NCBI RefSeq assembly: GCF_008831285.2
Contig: NC_045138.2
Location: 27,129,934 to 27,189,933, forward strand
DNA from: Nymphaea colorata
Taxonomy: Eukaryota; Streptophyta; Magnoliopsida; Nymphaeales; Nymphaeaceae
Reading direction: 5' to 3'
Length of the DNA stretch: 60,000 nucleotides
Below, piece after piece: positions 38,801 through 50,350 of the stretch; position 1 is the first letter of the stretch, and each line of letters begins with the position of its first letter. The notes under the pieces were generated by a model that did no database searches, had not been told where the DNA came from, and saw only the letters and a list, made by a program, of their open reading frames with translations. The position numbers were made by a program, and so were the translations under genes.

Positions 38801-38985
38801 ACTATCCTGCTGAACTACAATGCAGGGCACTTGAACAAGTTCACCTGTCACCCAAGCTCGCTCCTTCACCCTTTGGCACCTCTGGTCCAATTCCCTCACC
38901 TCGTCCTAGTCCAAGGGTGAGACTTTCTCCTAGACTCTCTGGCATAGGCATCCCCAGCCCTAGAGTCCCACTCTATAGTGATTGA
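35840..38985 (+). CDS. IQM-family calmodulin-binding protein (IQM1/IQM4-like)
   Basis: Nine exons: 35840-36348, 36447-36561, 36676-36741, 36890-36978, 37081-37168, 37263-37409, 37755-37847, 38030-38131 and 38581-38985. Every junction is GT-AG and in phase, giving 537 residues. An IQ motif ([15 protein letters not shown]) lies at about 143-157. It is followed by the highly conserved IQM core: [81 protein letters not shown] and [16 protein letters not shown]. The N-terminal part has two RSVSF repeats (34-38, 48-52). The C-terminal part is low-complexity with basic and Ser/Pro-rich segments. IQM proteins bind calmodulin independently of calcium through the IQ motif; Arabidopsis members act in stress, hormone and catalase-related signalling. 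The start is the first ATG of the frame. Family assignment is firm; subgroup is by resemblance. Confidence 0.95.
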
Positions 38986-38999
38986 TCAATTAAAATGCA

Positions 39000-39332
39000 G
39001 TTCAACGTCCTTGCGCTGCCAAACAGCAATTTAGTTGGGCATATTTGGCTTCTAGTCGTCGTTTGAAAGAATGTCATAGAAATTGTTTCATATGAGGCCT
39101 AAACATTTTGGGCTTCATCTTCATCCTCTTCTTTATCTTCCTATAGAATTTTGGACATTAATTGTTGTCCACTTAGAGTAACATAATTTTTTGCGAGATA
39201 TTCGTTCATTCTTGTAAAAACAAGGGGCATGTATCTATAGTATCCAAAGCTGCACCCATTATTCCTTAGCTTAATGATTCATTTGTCAAGGGCAGTTCAA
39301 TCACCAGCATGCTGCTTTTTTGTTTTGGATAA

Positions 39333-39364
<32 letters not shown>

Positions 39365-40820
39365 CCTTCCGTATGTATGTGTGTGTGTGAGAGAGAGAGA
39401 GAGAGAGGGAGAGGGAGAGGGAGAGATATTGTTTTGAGGCCCACAATCTTAGTAGAAAATAGAATCTGCAATACCAACTCTTATTGAAAGATGCTACAAA
39501 AAGGAGAAAGAAAATTAAGACCATTGACGTGCCAACTCGTCCTTGTAATATATGTTCGAAAAGCTAGCAGAAAAGATTTGCACTTTTCCGTCAACTCAGA
39601 ATTTCTTAAACATCTGTTCTCAAAGCACATGGTCTTTCAGTAGTTGAAGAGACGTCTATAGAAAAATGGCTCTCGAGTCTCGAGTTCCCACAGAGAGAGA
39701 CTAAAAAACAAAAGGGATCACTTTTATAAGATAGGTTGACAAAGGGCCTTTGAACTTGCATGCTCAACAAAACCATATACAGAAATAAACAATCAAATGC
39801 CGAAAAGACTTCTTGACCTGTATTCTTTCTTCTCTAACATGCCCAAAAGCGAGTGACATTCATTTGACGCCATGAATATGCCAAGGAACTTATTGACCTT
39901 TATGAAATTTCACACTGACTTCAATATCTCAAAGGGCAAATAACTGTTGCCTAGAACAGGTACCTGATTGCAGATAGGACTGCAGGCAATAATGGGCACT
40001 AATAAACTTGAAGATCCATTAAAATTCTCGACGTACAGAGTACTAATATTTTGTGAACATGACCCATAAGAAGAGTGACACGACATCATCCAAAATTTTC
40101 ATGTCACCTTGCAGCTCAGTTGATGGAGAAAACTCAACCAACATATATATATAGAGAGAGAGAGATAGCGAAAGAGACTATTGGCATGATGCAGACAATG
40201 TTGTGCATTCATTTTATCAAAAAGCAAGGTCACCTTTGATGTGCGTTTATTAGTTCTTTGGACCTCATTATTCATCACTGAATATTTCTAGCTAATGTCA
40301 AACAGCGTGCATAGCACTTCATGCCCTCAAATGCAACCAAGTTTCACTGCTACTATAAACACGAATATCATTTCATATCATACTAAAACCAGTCCTCGTT
40401 CATAGTCTTCATGCATACAATACAAGAATGCACCACCCTTCCTAGGGTCGGAGGCAGGTGTGACACACCTGGTATGGGTTCTTGTTCCATGGGCCAGTAA
40501 AAAGTGTTTATTTTTATATTGAAACTTCATGATAGTTTTTCTCAATTACATACAGAAGCTTCCTAAGGATTTAAAATTATATAACTAGTGAATTTTTTTT
40601 TAAGGTAACTTCTGACCTTTTCTATGTAACTCTAACAGCAAAAATGCGTCGACCCTTAAACAAAAACTAAACTTTCAGAATACATTAATATGACATGACG
40701 TCCCTAATGAAAGGTATGCAACCCATAAACTTGGGAGAGATTTGTAGATGTGTTCATATCAGAGTCTTTGATTTTGGTGGGTTTCATAAATGTCAAATAA
40801 ATTACAGGAAAGAGGAAGTC
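39000..40820. other. 3' flank of the IQM gene and intergenic DNA
   Basis: The probable 3' UTR follows the stop at 38985. CT, GT and GA microsatellites occur at about 39337-39426. No gene is seen up to the TRIM element. Confidence 0.5.
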
Positions 40821-41013
40821 CCTGTAACACCCCAGATGTTTAGTCCCGTATCGAAGATTGTGAGGGATCTTCAAGGGCTTATAAATGGAGGCTTTAATGA
40901 GATGATTGTCCTGGTTCCTAGCCTTTTTAGGATTGGAACCGAAACTGCTAGGGGACGGGTTGGGATCCGTCGAACCAGGGGCCCGAGCCCGGGAGTGGGT
41001 CGGGTTGTTATAG

Positions 41014-41025
41014 TGGTATCCGAGC
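41014..41025 (+). other. Primer binding site of the TRIM (tRNA-iMet type)
   Basis: TGGTATCCGAGC sits one base after the left LTR. It differs at one base from the usual plant LTR-element primer site and would pair with the 3' end of initiator tRNA-Met. Confidence 0.75.
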
Positions 41026-41051
41026 AGTTTCAACACTCGGACCTAGGGTCC

Positions 41052-41071
41052 CACACGCGCGGACGCGTGTG
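41052..41071 (+). other. Hairpin in the TRIM internal region
   Basis: CACACGCG pairs perfectly with CGCGTGTG across a four-base CGGA loop. It is the only strong structure in the 76-bp interior, between primer site and purine tract, where a packaging or dimerisation signal would be expected. That role is inferred. Confidence 0.55.
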
Positions 41072-41684
41072 CCTTAAGGGGGGTGGATTGTAACACCCCA
41101 GATGTTTAGTCCCGTATCGAAGATTGTGAGGGATCTTCAAGGGCTTATAAATGGAGGCTTTAATGAGATGATTGTCCTGGTTCCTAGCCTTTTTAGGATT
41201 GGAACCGAAACTGCTAGGGGACGGGTTGGGATCCGTCGAACCAGGGGCCCGAGCCCGGGAGTGGGTCGGGTTGTTATAGTCCCCGCTTCATTTTTTTTTT
41301 TCTTTTGATAATTGAGTTGGGATGAGGTAGACCTCTCTCGCCATTAATGCGAAGAAATACAGAAGAAAATTACGTGACATCAAGTAAGTATTTCAGGTGC
41401 CTTTTCCTTCTTTAATAACACAATAATCATGTGTGGTAGGTCTAATCAATTATTGTGAAGGGGACTGAATAACTATACATTGCTTTTGTAGGGCAAGTAA
41501 ATGTACTCTAAGGGGTCATTCGACAATAGCAATTGGAATATTTATCTACTTGGAATATTGGGGCAGATTCATAAGATATTCTAACATTGTGTTCTATAAA
41601 TCTACTCCCATGGTCAAAATGTTCAAAATAAATACATAGCATATTTTACTTCGGTGAAACTACCTAATTGAGCTGAGAGAGCTT

Positions 41685-41790
41685 TCAAATTTTTTTAGTT
41701 TGGCCCGACTCGTCGCTCCTTTTGACCCGACCCACAGACCATTTAGCTCGCCCCTGTAAAAAATCCTAGCTTCGCCCCTGCCCTCTCAGG
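41685..41790 (+). mobile_element. 5'-shortened copy of the short GC-rich interspersed element
   Basis: Only the second half is present: TTTTTTTAGTTTGGCCCGAC, then GTCGCTCC, GACCCGACCC and the end AAAAAATCCTAGCTTCGCCCC. This matches the 3' halves of the elements at 16038 and 28673. Confidence 0.45.
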
Positions 41791-42294
41791 TTGTAAAACC
41801 TCAAGGCCATTTTCCTACTCCAATGGTTTGGGCAGGTGTTGGCTTTGGTAAAAAGTCAGGTGCCTCTAAGATTTGAATTAACAACTAGCTGTCTACCACC
41901 ACTGACCCAACTAAGTGCACTCAATCCTTAGCCGCCAACATTGTCCACAACTGAAATCAACGTGGTGGCGAAAAATAAATAGTGAAACAGAAAACAGTAC
42001 TAGTTAATCAGCAATATCATAATCCACACGAGATGCTGAATATATATGGCTTCATTTTAATGGATACCTCATTACAGGTTGAGAATAATCTTCCTTGCAC
42101 AAAATTATAGGGCTAACCTATTAAAAACTACAAACACGTGTAAAAGAGTATTTATTTGGCACAATATTGCGAATATTTGGTCAAATTTCTAAGTGACAGA
42201 CTTACTGCTCTACAACCATCAAACAAACATAGCCCGTCTTCTTAACACCCAAGATAAATTTATGAGGTCTGCAGATTTGTGTCTATTCTTCTCT

Positions 42295-42480
42295 TCAATG
42301 AGGGTAGCACTGCATGTTGGGTAGGCAGTGCAGCGTTGATTCGATTCCTGTCGGTGATACTGTTCGGAGACCATAAAAGGTAAGATGTAAATGCTCGGTG
42401 ATACTTTTCGGAGACCGTAAAGAGTAAGATCTAGATGCTTCTTGAAAAGTATACCCCACCCAAAACTTCAAGCAATCCAA
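42295..42480 (+). repeat. Possible tRNA-derived SINE-like fragment with internal tandem repeat
   Basis: GATTCGATTCC at about 42338-42348 resembles a Pol III B box (GGTTCGATTCC). A looser A-box-like TAGCACTGCATG lies about 34 bases upstream. It is followed by two copies of a unit with CGGTGATACT and TTCGGAGACC (about 42352-42393 and 42397-42437). No clear tail or target duplication was seen, so the class is tentative. Confidence 0.3.
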
Positions 42481-43165
42481 AATCCCGAAGATAGGAAGAA
42501 TGAGAGAAGACTTCGAGCTTCTTTTCTGGGTAGTGGATTGTTAACAAAAAAAAAAAAACAGTAGTGAGATACCTTAAAAAGGTTGTATCGAATTAAGCAA
42601 CAAAGTGATCACATTAAAACTATCTAAGTTACAAATTCTGTGATTCATAACCTAATGTGCTACTCATGTAGACCTTAAAAAGTTTCAAAAACATGCTCTG
42701 TTAAATTCCATAGGTGAAAGTCACATGAGGGCCGGCAAAAAGAACCATTCACCTTGTAAAAAAAATACACCGGACGATATATTCAATGAAATGGATATGC
42801 ATGTAATTTCTACAATGTGTATGGCATGTTTCAAAATCTAGAATTGCAGTTTCTCGCATTGAATTAATGCGGACGACATTTGCGTAAATATTTCGTGAAG
42901 GGCGGGCAATAAGGAGGGTACGTTTGAAGCACGTCGCCTTGGGCGAGCCAAAAGCAAACCTTTTTTCCTCCCATTTGAAGTTCAAACTTCAAACGGCTAT
43001 CCGTCCGACCCATCCTTCTATATCCGTCGGCGCTCAAAAAATTAACCAACATTCCGCCCACGCCTTCATTTTCATACTCTGAGAAATCTTCAGAGAAATT
43101 AAGGAAGAGTTAGAAGAAGCAGGGGAGGAGGAAAAAGGAATTCCTTTTTCGGTATTTTCTCCCAA

Positions 43166-45900
43166 ATGGGTGCTTCAGGGAAATGGCTCAAGTCTTTGAT
43201 CGGTAGCAAGAAACGTGAAAAAGAGGAACTGGTACTCTCTCTCTCTCGGCTTTTTGTCCTCTGTTTTGGGGAGAAATTTTTGTTGAGGAGCTTGTTTCTT
43301 ATAGTTTGTCTTACATTTTAGTTTCTTCTTTCCTTTTTGTTGTGTGTGAGGATTTTGATTGTTTAATGGTTCTGCTAATGGGTGGCTAAAGCAGGAGAAG
43401 CAGGGGAACAGAGGGAGTCGGAAATGGATGATTTGGAAGAACCGGACTCCCTCCTCAAGGGCGCCCTCTGAGGCGTCCGATTGCTCGCCTACCATGGCCG
43501 AAGACGTTTACAATGCAGTGATCGCAACCATCGCTCGTGCACCGGCCAAGGATTTTAGGGTGGTGAGAGAAGAGTGGGCAGCAATTCGCATACAGACTGC
43601 ATTTCGGGGGTTTCTGGTATTGTGGTTCCTGAAATCCGTTCTGAACTCTTCCATGTTTAACTCCTTTAAATTTGTCTTCCAAGTTAAGGGTTTGGGGCTT
43701 TTTCTGCTTAGGATAAAAAACATCCTTTCTTCCTTTTGCCTGATTTTTCTTAATGATAACCAAGATGGTACTTCCACAACGTCTACACCAAATTACCCAG
43801 AAAATAGATAAAACAAATAGGCTAGTTAGTCTGGACCCTGAGATTCTGTCTCAGTTTATTCCATTTACTTAATTGGGTCAGTAGTCAGTACTGACTAGAG
43901 GCTTTTCTACTCTCGTCTGTCTCAGATATGTGCATATAGATCAGAAATACTGCATGTCCATTTTCTATTTCACAGAGTAACATTTTACTTTGAATGATAA
44001 TATTCCAACTCTAAAAGAAATGGATTATGATGTGCAAGTGATTGTAGTTCGTTTATAGTGTTTCAAGTGCAAGCAAGGAAATGACTAAGGCGAGCTTAAG
44101 GATCTTGATTTCTCATGTGCAGGCTAGAAGGGCCTTCAGAGCACTGAGGGCTGTTGTTCGCCTCCAAGCAATTTTCAGAGGCCGTCGAGTGAGGAAGCAA
44201 GCAGCAGTCACTCTGAGGTGCATGCAAGCACTTGTTAGGGTACAAGCACGCATAAGGGCGAGGCACGTTAGGATGTCATCCGAAGGACAGGCCATACAAA
44301 AGATGTTGGATGAACACCGCACAGAAAGCAATCCGTTGAAACAAGCAGAGGTGCCATGTTTCTTTTGTTCTTCTCTTTCCTTTTTATAATGTTTGGATCG
44401 CATAATCAATAAATGCATCTGAACATTGTTAGTCGAGGTCTAGACTGCTGCTTCAATTTGTCTAATATGTTGGTATATCATGTAAATATCTTTTACTGTT
44501 AAAACCAAATTGCAGAAGCACCAGACACTCTAATAGCAACTAGCGTTTGTGGAAAGGATCTAGGGATTATGTTATCTACATTAGGGGGGAGTCAATTTTG
44601 GAACGTGGATCACTTAGATGACTGTTTTCAGTTGAACATTTAAAACGCCAGTATAATGCACCTAAACTATTGAAGAAGCCGCTTGGCAGTCTTCATTACC
44701 ATCAATTGTTTTAGGACCTGTTTGGATGCACGCCCACAACTGCGTTTTAGAAGTAAAACGCCATTTTGCCTCCAAATCGCCGTTTTCTGTTTGTTTGGAT
44801 GGACTGAGAATGGCGTTTTAGAAAACCTGGTTCTCGGAGAACGCCAAGCGGAAAAACTACCCCCTCTCATGTTATTTACTCAAAACTAGTTTTCTCATGC
44901 CTGCTGTAGTTTTCACAAACCAGATGTTAACAAAAATCACTTTTTCAAGGTGTCAACCAAATGCTACCTTAGTTTTATTGGCTTGAGCTGAGCTTCCTAC
45001 TTGCTTGCAGGAAGGATGGTGTGACAGACAGGGAACCCTTGCGGAAGTCAAAGCAAGGCTACACATGAGGCAACAGGGGGCCGTCAAGAGGGAAAGGACT
45101 CTTGCTTACTCGCAGGTCTGATCCCTTGATCAAATCTTGGGCTAATGGCTCAACTATAATGATTTTTTCTCTCTATAGTCTATACTCTGATCAACAACTC
45201 ATAGTTATCTTTTACTCATTTGCAGTCGTGGAGATCAAATTCCAATTCCATTACAAATGCTAAAATGAATTGTAAATCAAATTTATCACTGTGCAACCTT
45301 CAATACGAACCTGACAAAGGGATATCGGAATGGAGTTGGCTAGAACGTTGGATGGCTGCTAAGCCATGGGAAAGCAGGCTAATGGAACAGTGCCCTGCGG
45401 ATTCTGTTGATACCCCTCGCTCTAGGAGCTACATTGATCAGTCTGGAGCACTGTTGAAGCATGATGATGAAAGCAAAGAGGATCTTGAAAAACAGAAGCT
45501 TCACATGGAAAAGCTTACAAAGCAAAGTGAGCCTCTATCAGTTGTTGTTCAAAAGAACAATATGACTACTAGGATTTCGGCTAGACCTCCAGCTGCTTTA
45601 TCCAATGGGCACCGCTCAAGCGCTCGGCCTTTATCTAGTCCAAGGTCTGAACTCCAATATGATGAAAGCTCTGCTTCTTCACCAGCAACCACATCTACTC
45701 CCATTTCAGGTAACACTGCCGCAGGGTCAGAAGAAAGCAGCATTAATAGGCCTAGTTACATGAATTTGACAGAATCGATGAAAGCAAAGCAGAAGTCATG
45801 CTCTAATCGTACACGAAGACAGGGCTCTGAGGATTTTCAGCAATATAAGAAATCTTTTCTTTCTGTGGATGGAGATTCAACAAATATTGGCTGGTCCTAG
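43166..45900 (+). CDS. IQ67-domain (IQD) calmodulin-binding protein
   Basis: Five exons, 43166-43231, 43395-43616, 44123-44350, 45011-45115 and 45226-45900, are all in phase 0 with GT-AG junctions and give 431 residues. The N-terminus MGASGKWLKSLIG is typical of IQDs. The IQ67 region (about 83-148) contains AAIRIQTAFRGFLARRA, VVRLQAIFRGRRVRKQ and LVRVQARIRARHVR, three IQ motifs with their usual spacing. The intron between FRGFL and ARRA is at the position shared by nearly all IQD genes. Downstream are SEWSWLERWMAAKPWE and a basic, Ser-rich tail with KAKQKSCSNRTRRQ and a Pro-Ser stretch. IQD proteins are plant scaffolds that recruit calmodulin to microtubules, membranes or the nucleus and influence cell shape. 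Subfamily was not assigned. The 3' flank has a long CT microsatellite. Confidence 0.95.
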
Positions 45901-46184
45901 AACCTGATGAAGCAAACTAAAGGGATTCGTTTGAGTTGTGGATAGTGGTTGTGTTTCTCGTGATGTGTGATTTTTGTTTGTCTCAAAATTCAACAGCTTG
46001 TTGTCCTGTACTACAGTTGGTTGTCGTGAGAGCTGTGTTGTTTTTAAATTTTAGTAGGAATGGCAGCTTCTTGAAAGCATACCTGAACGTTGGCTTACAA
46101 AATGCAGTTTCTGTTAATATTTTTTCTGGAAGATAAATGCAATATTTTATGCTTCTCACTTTTCTTCCTTTTCTTCTTCTTCTT

Positions 46185-46186
<2 letters not shown>

Positions 46187-46241
<55 letters not shown>
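46187..46241. repeat. (CT)n microsatellite in the 3' flank of the IQD gene
   Basis: About 27 CT units lie about 290 bases after the stop codon, so it is possibly inside the 3' UTR. Confidence 0.95.
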
Positions 46242-46245
<4 letters not shown>

Positions 46246-46249
46246 ATGT

Positions 46250-49200
46250 GTACACTGAATGGTGGATCTAAAGATGTCCCTTCCCCCTTTTTCTTTCTTG
46301 AGCCTGAATGTGCATAAATCCAAACTTCTATCAAGGTCCCTTTATGAAGTTGAAGCTGGGTTTATTCTCCAACGGACTAATGGGAATAGAGGTTTTACTT
46401 TAATGAACTTTGACAAAGCGGCTTCTTTCTCCACAGACCTTCCAAACTATTGCTCCTCCCAAAGTTGGCCAATTCCTAAAACTCGTTGCAATTTTTAACA
46501 CCATATTTCTTGTAAAAAGTGCCGATTAAACATTGACTTCGGAAGTCTGCTTTCTGTCCTTTAAAGTGAACCGAACCGAAGAGGCTTTAGTTGTACAGAA
46601 GATTTGTAATTGTTCATGGATTTTACGGGTCAAGCATTCGCGTGAAAGGCACGCACTCTAGGATAATCAATGTCTGATTCTTGTATGCATGTGCAATCGC
46701 ATATTGAACATTAGGATTTGAATTATGGCGCCGTGTATGTACTAGAATTTTTGTATGCGTTGTGAGTGTCGCTATTTCTTGCCGTGAGACATCGGACCTC
46801 TCTCTCTCTCTCTCTCTATAGTTCGATGCAAAATCAGATTAAAATCTACGATATGGTAATTGAAGAAAATTGAATGATGATTTTGGCTATCTAAAGTTAC
46901 TCCATTCATTACGGTTGTTTGTTCTATGATTATAGACAGTTGAGAGAAAACCAATAAAAAAAGGGTGATAAACATTTTCGATCATCTAGTCTGATTACAT
47001 ACTTCGTTCTCTTGTTTTATTTTAACTGTTCATTATAGTGGGTCAGACGGCCTTCATAACTGAGCCGGTGATTTCAAATTGCCAAAGTCACCATTTAGGT
47101 GAGTAAGAGGTTAATCCCACAACTGGAGTGAAGGCCAAAGCTTGTCTCCCCCACCCTCCCTCTTTCATCCCCCCAGGGTCCATAGCTGCTTTGTGGTGCC
47201 TTGAGGTAGGCATCCCTCTATGCACTATTTGCATATTGGTGCCCTCTCTTTTACAGTAGAGTGGGCTGACACCGCAGGAGTTCAAAATAGAAACTGACTG
47301 CCTACCATCCTCAACCTCAATAGTTGCACCAACCCTCTTAGGGATTTGTCAAAGTCACCATTCAAAAAAAAAAAAAGGAAATTGATGGTACTAGCACTAG
47401 CAGTCTTGCCTTCATATCAAAATTCACCGTGTGAACTTAAGTTGTTTGACTACCTTGACATGGTAATGTCCTTCTCATAGGTAAGGATTGGCGCTAGAAT
47501 CATTGTCATCGTTAACCATTTTAGACACCTTTGAAAAAATACGCTTGTAAATTTTTTTGCTAAATCAGCAAGTCTAAATTGGTTCATAAATAAGTACAGG
47601 AATCAACATAAAGAGGGGGTGTTGTTTCCGGTTTTCAGCTGTGTAAGAGATTAACAACCCACTATTTAGAAAAGAGGTTTGAAGGCCTCTCCATTCTTCC
47701 TACCTTTAGGGTCCTAAGATGCGTTGGTGTTAGCAATGACAATGACACACTCTTCAACTTTTGTATTGTGACCCACTACTTAAGACACAAAGATATAGTG
47801 CCTACGGGAATCAAACTACAGACCTGCCTATTTACAGGTCCGTAGCTCAACTATTAAGGCACAAAGGAGGTGTTGTTTTGGTGGAAGAAATATTGCTTTT
47901 ACTATGAAATGTTGAAAATGTTGGCAGTATCCAATGAACCAAATGCAATCATTTTAAGGGCCAACAAAGACCGTGTGGCACAACAGAATGTACGAGACCT
48001 ATCCGATTTTTCATCCACATAAGTCAAATTTCTGAAAGCATTGGTGAAGATTCTTGAAGTAGATTGTGTAATTGCATATTAAGGGATGATTTTGTCATGC
48101 ATGAAACCAGATACATACTCCACAGTTCACTTGCCCGGAGACTTCATTTATACATCTCTACCTGCACAAGAGATGGATTGGTTTTTCATGAATTAGACAT
48201 GGGCTTCCTCGCAAATTCCTGCATCTATGGCTGATCTTACAACTGATACATTTTTGTTTCAGGCCCTTAACTTCGGAACTATGAGGATGATGAGTCTTAG
48301 ACAAAACCAATATCCACATGCAAATCCTTGAGGTTGTTTGGTAACAATAACATGAATCTATCCTGAGAGTCCATTTGACAAATGAAACAATATGTAATTA
48401 TTTTATGAATATGACAAAAAAAATTGAAGCAGATCTATGAAACGCCTTAAAGAGTGTTTTTTATGAATCTATCTCAAATTGTAAGTAGATTCATGAAAAA
48501 ATTGCAATGTTTCATTTGTCAAACGAGCCCCAAAGTAACCCACACACCTACCCTAAAAATCAAGGCATCCTGCCTCATCACCATTCCGGTTTTATTCTGT
48601 GCCGGGTCTGGATCAAGCGTGGCTGCTCCAAGCACAAACTCCGTCATCAAGATCTCGGGTCACATATGAACTGAACCTATTTGACATAAGATCCGTAAAG
48701 CTTGATCATGTGCCGTTGGCCTCTGCGAACACAAAATGGCCGTCTCACGCTTGGATCCAGATCCGGATTAGCTAAAGCCTGTCGCTGTTTCCTTTTATCG
48801 GGAAAAACCGGACCGGTTGCACCCCTTCTAGAATGAGTGGTCCAGATCCATTTGTGGCATCGCTTCCTCTCCAATCTCCATTCTCCCAGCATAGGCGGGT
48901 TAGAGATATATGACCGACAGAAGAAGAGGGAAATGATAAAAGCGTGACGGCCAGCCAATTGTGGAATCAAATTTTGGTGCTTCCTTCCAACTAAGTATGT
49001 CACCAAGGTACTACCAGTTTTTTGCGTGCTTATTTATTGTTTTGCTTAAGGTTCACCACCGACAATGCTAGACACCCTTTTGATGAATGCGTAATTGATG
49101 TCTCTCCTCCACTCAATTCATTCAAAAGAAAATTTGATGACCCAGCTTTTAATTCGCACCTTAGATGTAAAAGCACTTGAAAAGATTGATGGACATGCCA

Positions 49201-50330
49201 ATTGTTTGTGGAAATGCTTGAATGGGAAGATTTTTCTTTCTGCTTTTTTTCATCTCTGTCAGTCTGGTGGACTGCCTCTTTTAGGTGGCTGACAGGGTTT
49301 TTTCGCTGTTGTATGACAATGGTTCTTTTTTCGTGACTCTTCTTTTCTCTTTTTCGATGAGAGTATTCATATGATTCATTGCATGTAAACGTGAGCGATG
49401 GCACAAAACTTAGGTGTAATTGGTTCTCAGTGGAATAGTAGTTCATTTGCTTGTGATTTTTATCTTCTCTTTTTCAATGAGAAAGTGTTGATGTGACCAC
49501 ATGCATGTGAGAAAGGCTGCGCATAGACTAGGAGCATTTTTTTGTCGCTGAACTGATGATCCATGTGGTGAGATTTTCCTTCCATATTCACATGTGTGAT
49601 CTATGACTGGTTTCGTGTATAGAAGACTGATTGTGCGTAGGTTGATGAAAGGGGTCGATATTTGATTATAGCCATATGTAACTAAGAAACCGAAAAGTGA
49701 GATCCTTTCTTAATTATAATGGCGCTGCATCGAGGGCTTAGTTACAGTATAGCTTTGGGGTGTTTCGGCCAAACGGGTTTTGTTACAATCTGAACTCTTT
49801 ACAGCTTCCAAATTCATAAACTGGAGAGGTTATTGAGTGTGCTATGTTATTATTCGCTTTAACACTATAAGTAGCAAGTGTTTTGTGAGTTTCGTCAAAG
49901 TGAATACTCCCATGCCAGTGGCAGTAGAGACAGATTAATCGAACACACAATGCGCGATACCTTCAGGAAATCTACTGTCTTGTATGTAGCCTCGTATTCA
50001 ACCTTTGCCGGACAGACAAGTGTTGCCTACCGTTATTAAGTAATGGTTCCAGGTTTAGATGCAACACGTCAATTTATTTGGTGCAACCGATTTTCCGCTT
50101 TTACAATATAAATGCACGATACTTTTTGACTTTCGTTCCCTCCCTTACTCTTTTGTTATTTTCCTCCTCATACTTGTTTCCTGTTTGTATGATATTTGCA
50201 GCAATATGACAAGAATCTAGATCTCACCGGTAAAATCAGCAATGTGAAAGTGTGATAAAAAGTCAAGCAGGTGCTCATCATTTACTCATGCTTTTATTAG
50301 CTCTTCAACATGTCCGCTGATTGACATCCT
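46250..50330. other. Intergenic region between the IQD and Ycf20-like genes
   Basis: No gene is supported. It contains a MITE-like element (48366-48530). Two copies of CAAAGTCACCATT occur at about 47083-47098 and 47350-47362. AT-rich non-coding DNA fills the rest. The sequence before 50334 (CATCCTGCAG) could be a leader-intron acceptor for the next gene. Confidence 0.45.
48366..48530. mobile_element. MITE-like element with long terminal inverted repeats, about 165 bp
   Basis: TTTGACAAATGAAACA (48374-48389) is perfectly inverted as TGTTTCATTTGTCAAA (48508-48523). The inverted match extends outward imperfectly to GAGAGTCCA and CGAGCCCC. The interior is AT-rich with a further small inverted pair (ATGAATCTATC and TAGATTCAT). 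There is no coding capacity. The target duplication is unclear. Confidence 0.55.
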
Positions 50331-50350
50331 GCAGTCAGTTCTCCCTTGGA

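Larger units (their letters stand above)
40823..41278 (+). mobile_element. Complete TRIM-type miniature LTR retrotransposon
   Basis: Two identical 190-bp direct repeats (40823-41012 and 41089-41278) start TGTAACACCCC and end GGTTGTTATA. They enclose only 76 bp. Directly after the first repeat lies TGGTATCCGAGC (41014-41025), one mismatch from the common plant primer site for initiator tRNA-Met, TGGTATCAGAGC. Directly before the second repeat lies a purine tract, AAGGGGGGTGGA. GTCCC flanks the whole element on both sides (40818-40822 and 41279-41283), a 5-bp target duplication. Each repeat has TATAAAT (40880-40886 and 41146-41152) as a likely promoter. There is no gag or pol, so it depends on proteins from another element. 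Identical LTRs suggest a recent insertion. Confidence 0.9.

Noticed and set aside
40823-41278. Cassandra-type TRIM carrying a 5S rRNA promoter
   Set aside because: I could not see 5S-like A-box, intermediate and C-box sequences in the LTR.
40695-41308. Repeated open frames reading through the TRIM LTRs
   Set aside because: They are the same LTR translated twice; TRIM LTRs are non-coding.
45983-46334. Arg-Glu or Leu-Ser repeat frames
   Set aside because: Translations of the (CT)n tract in the IQD 3' flank.
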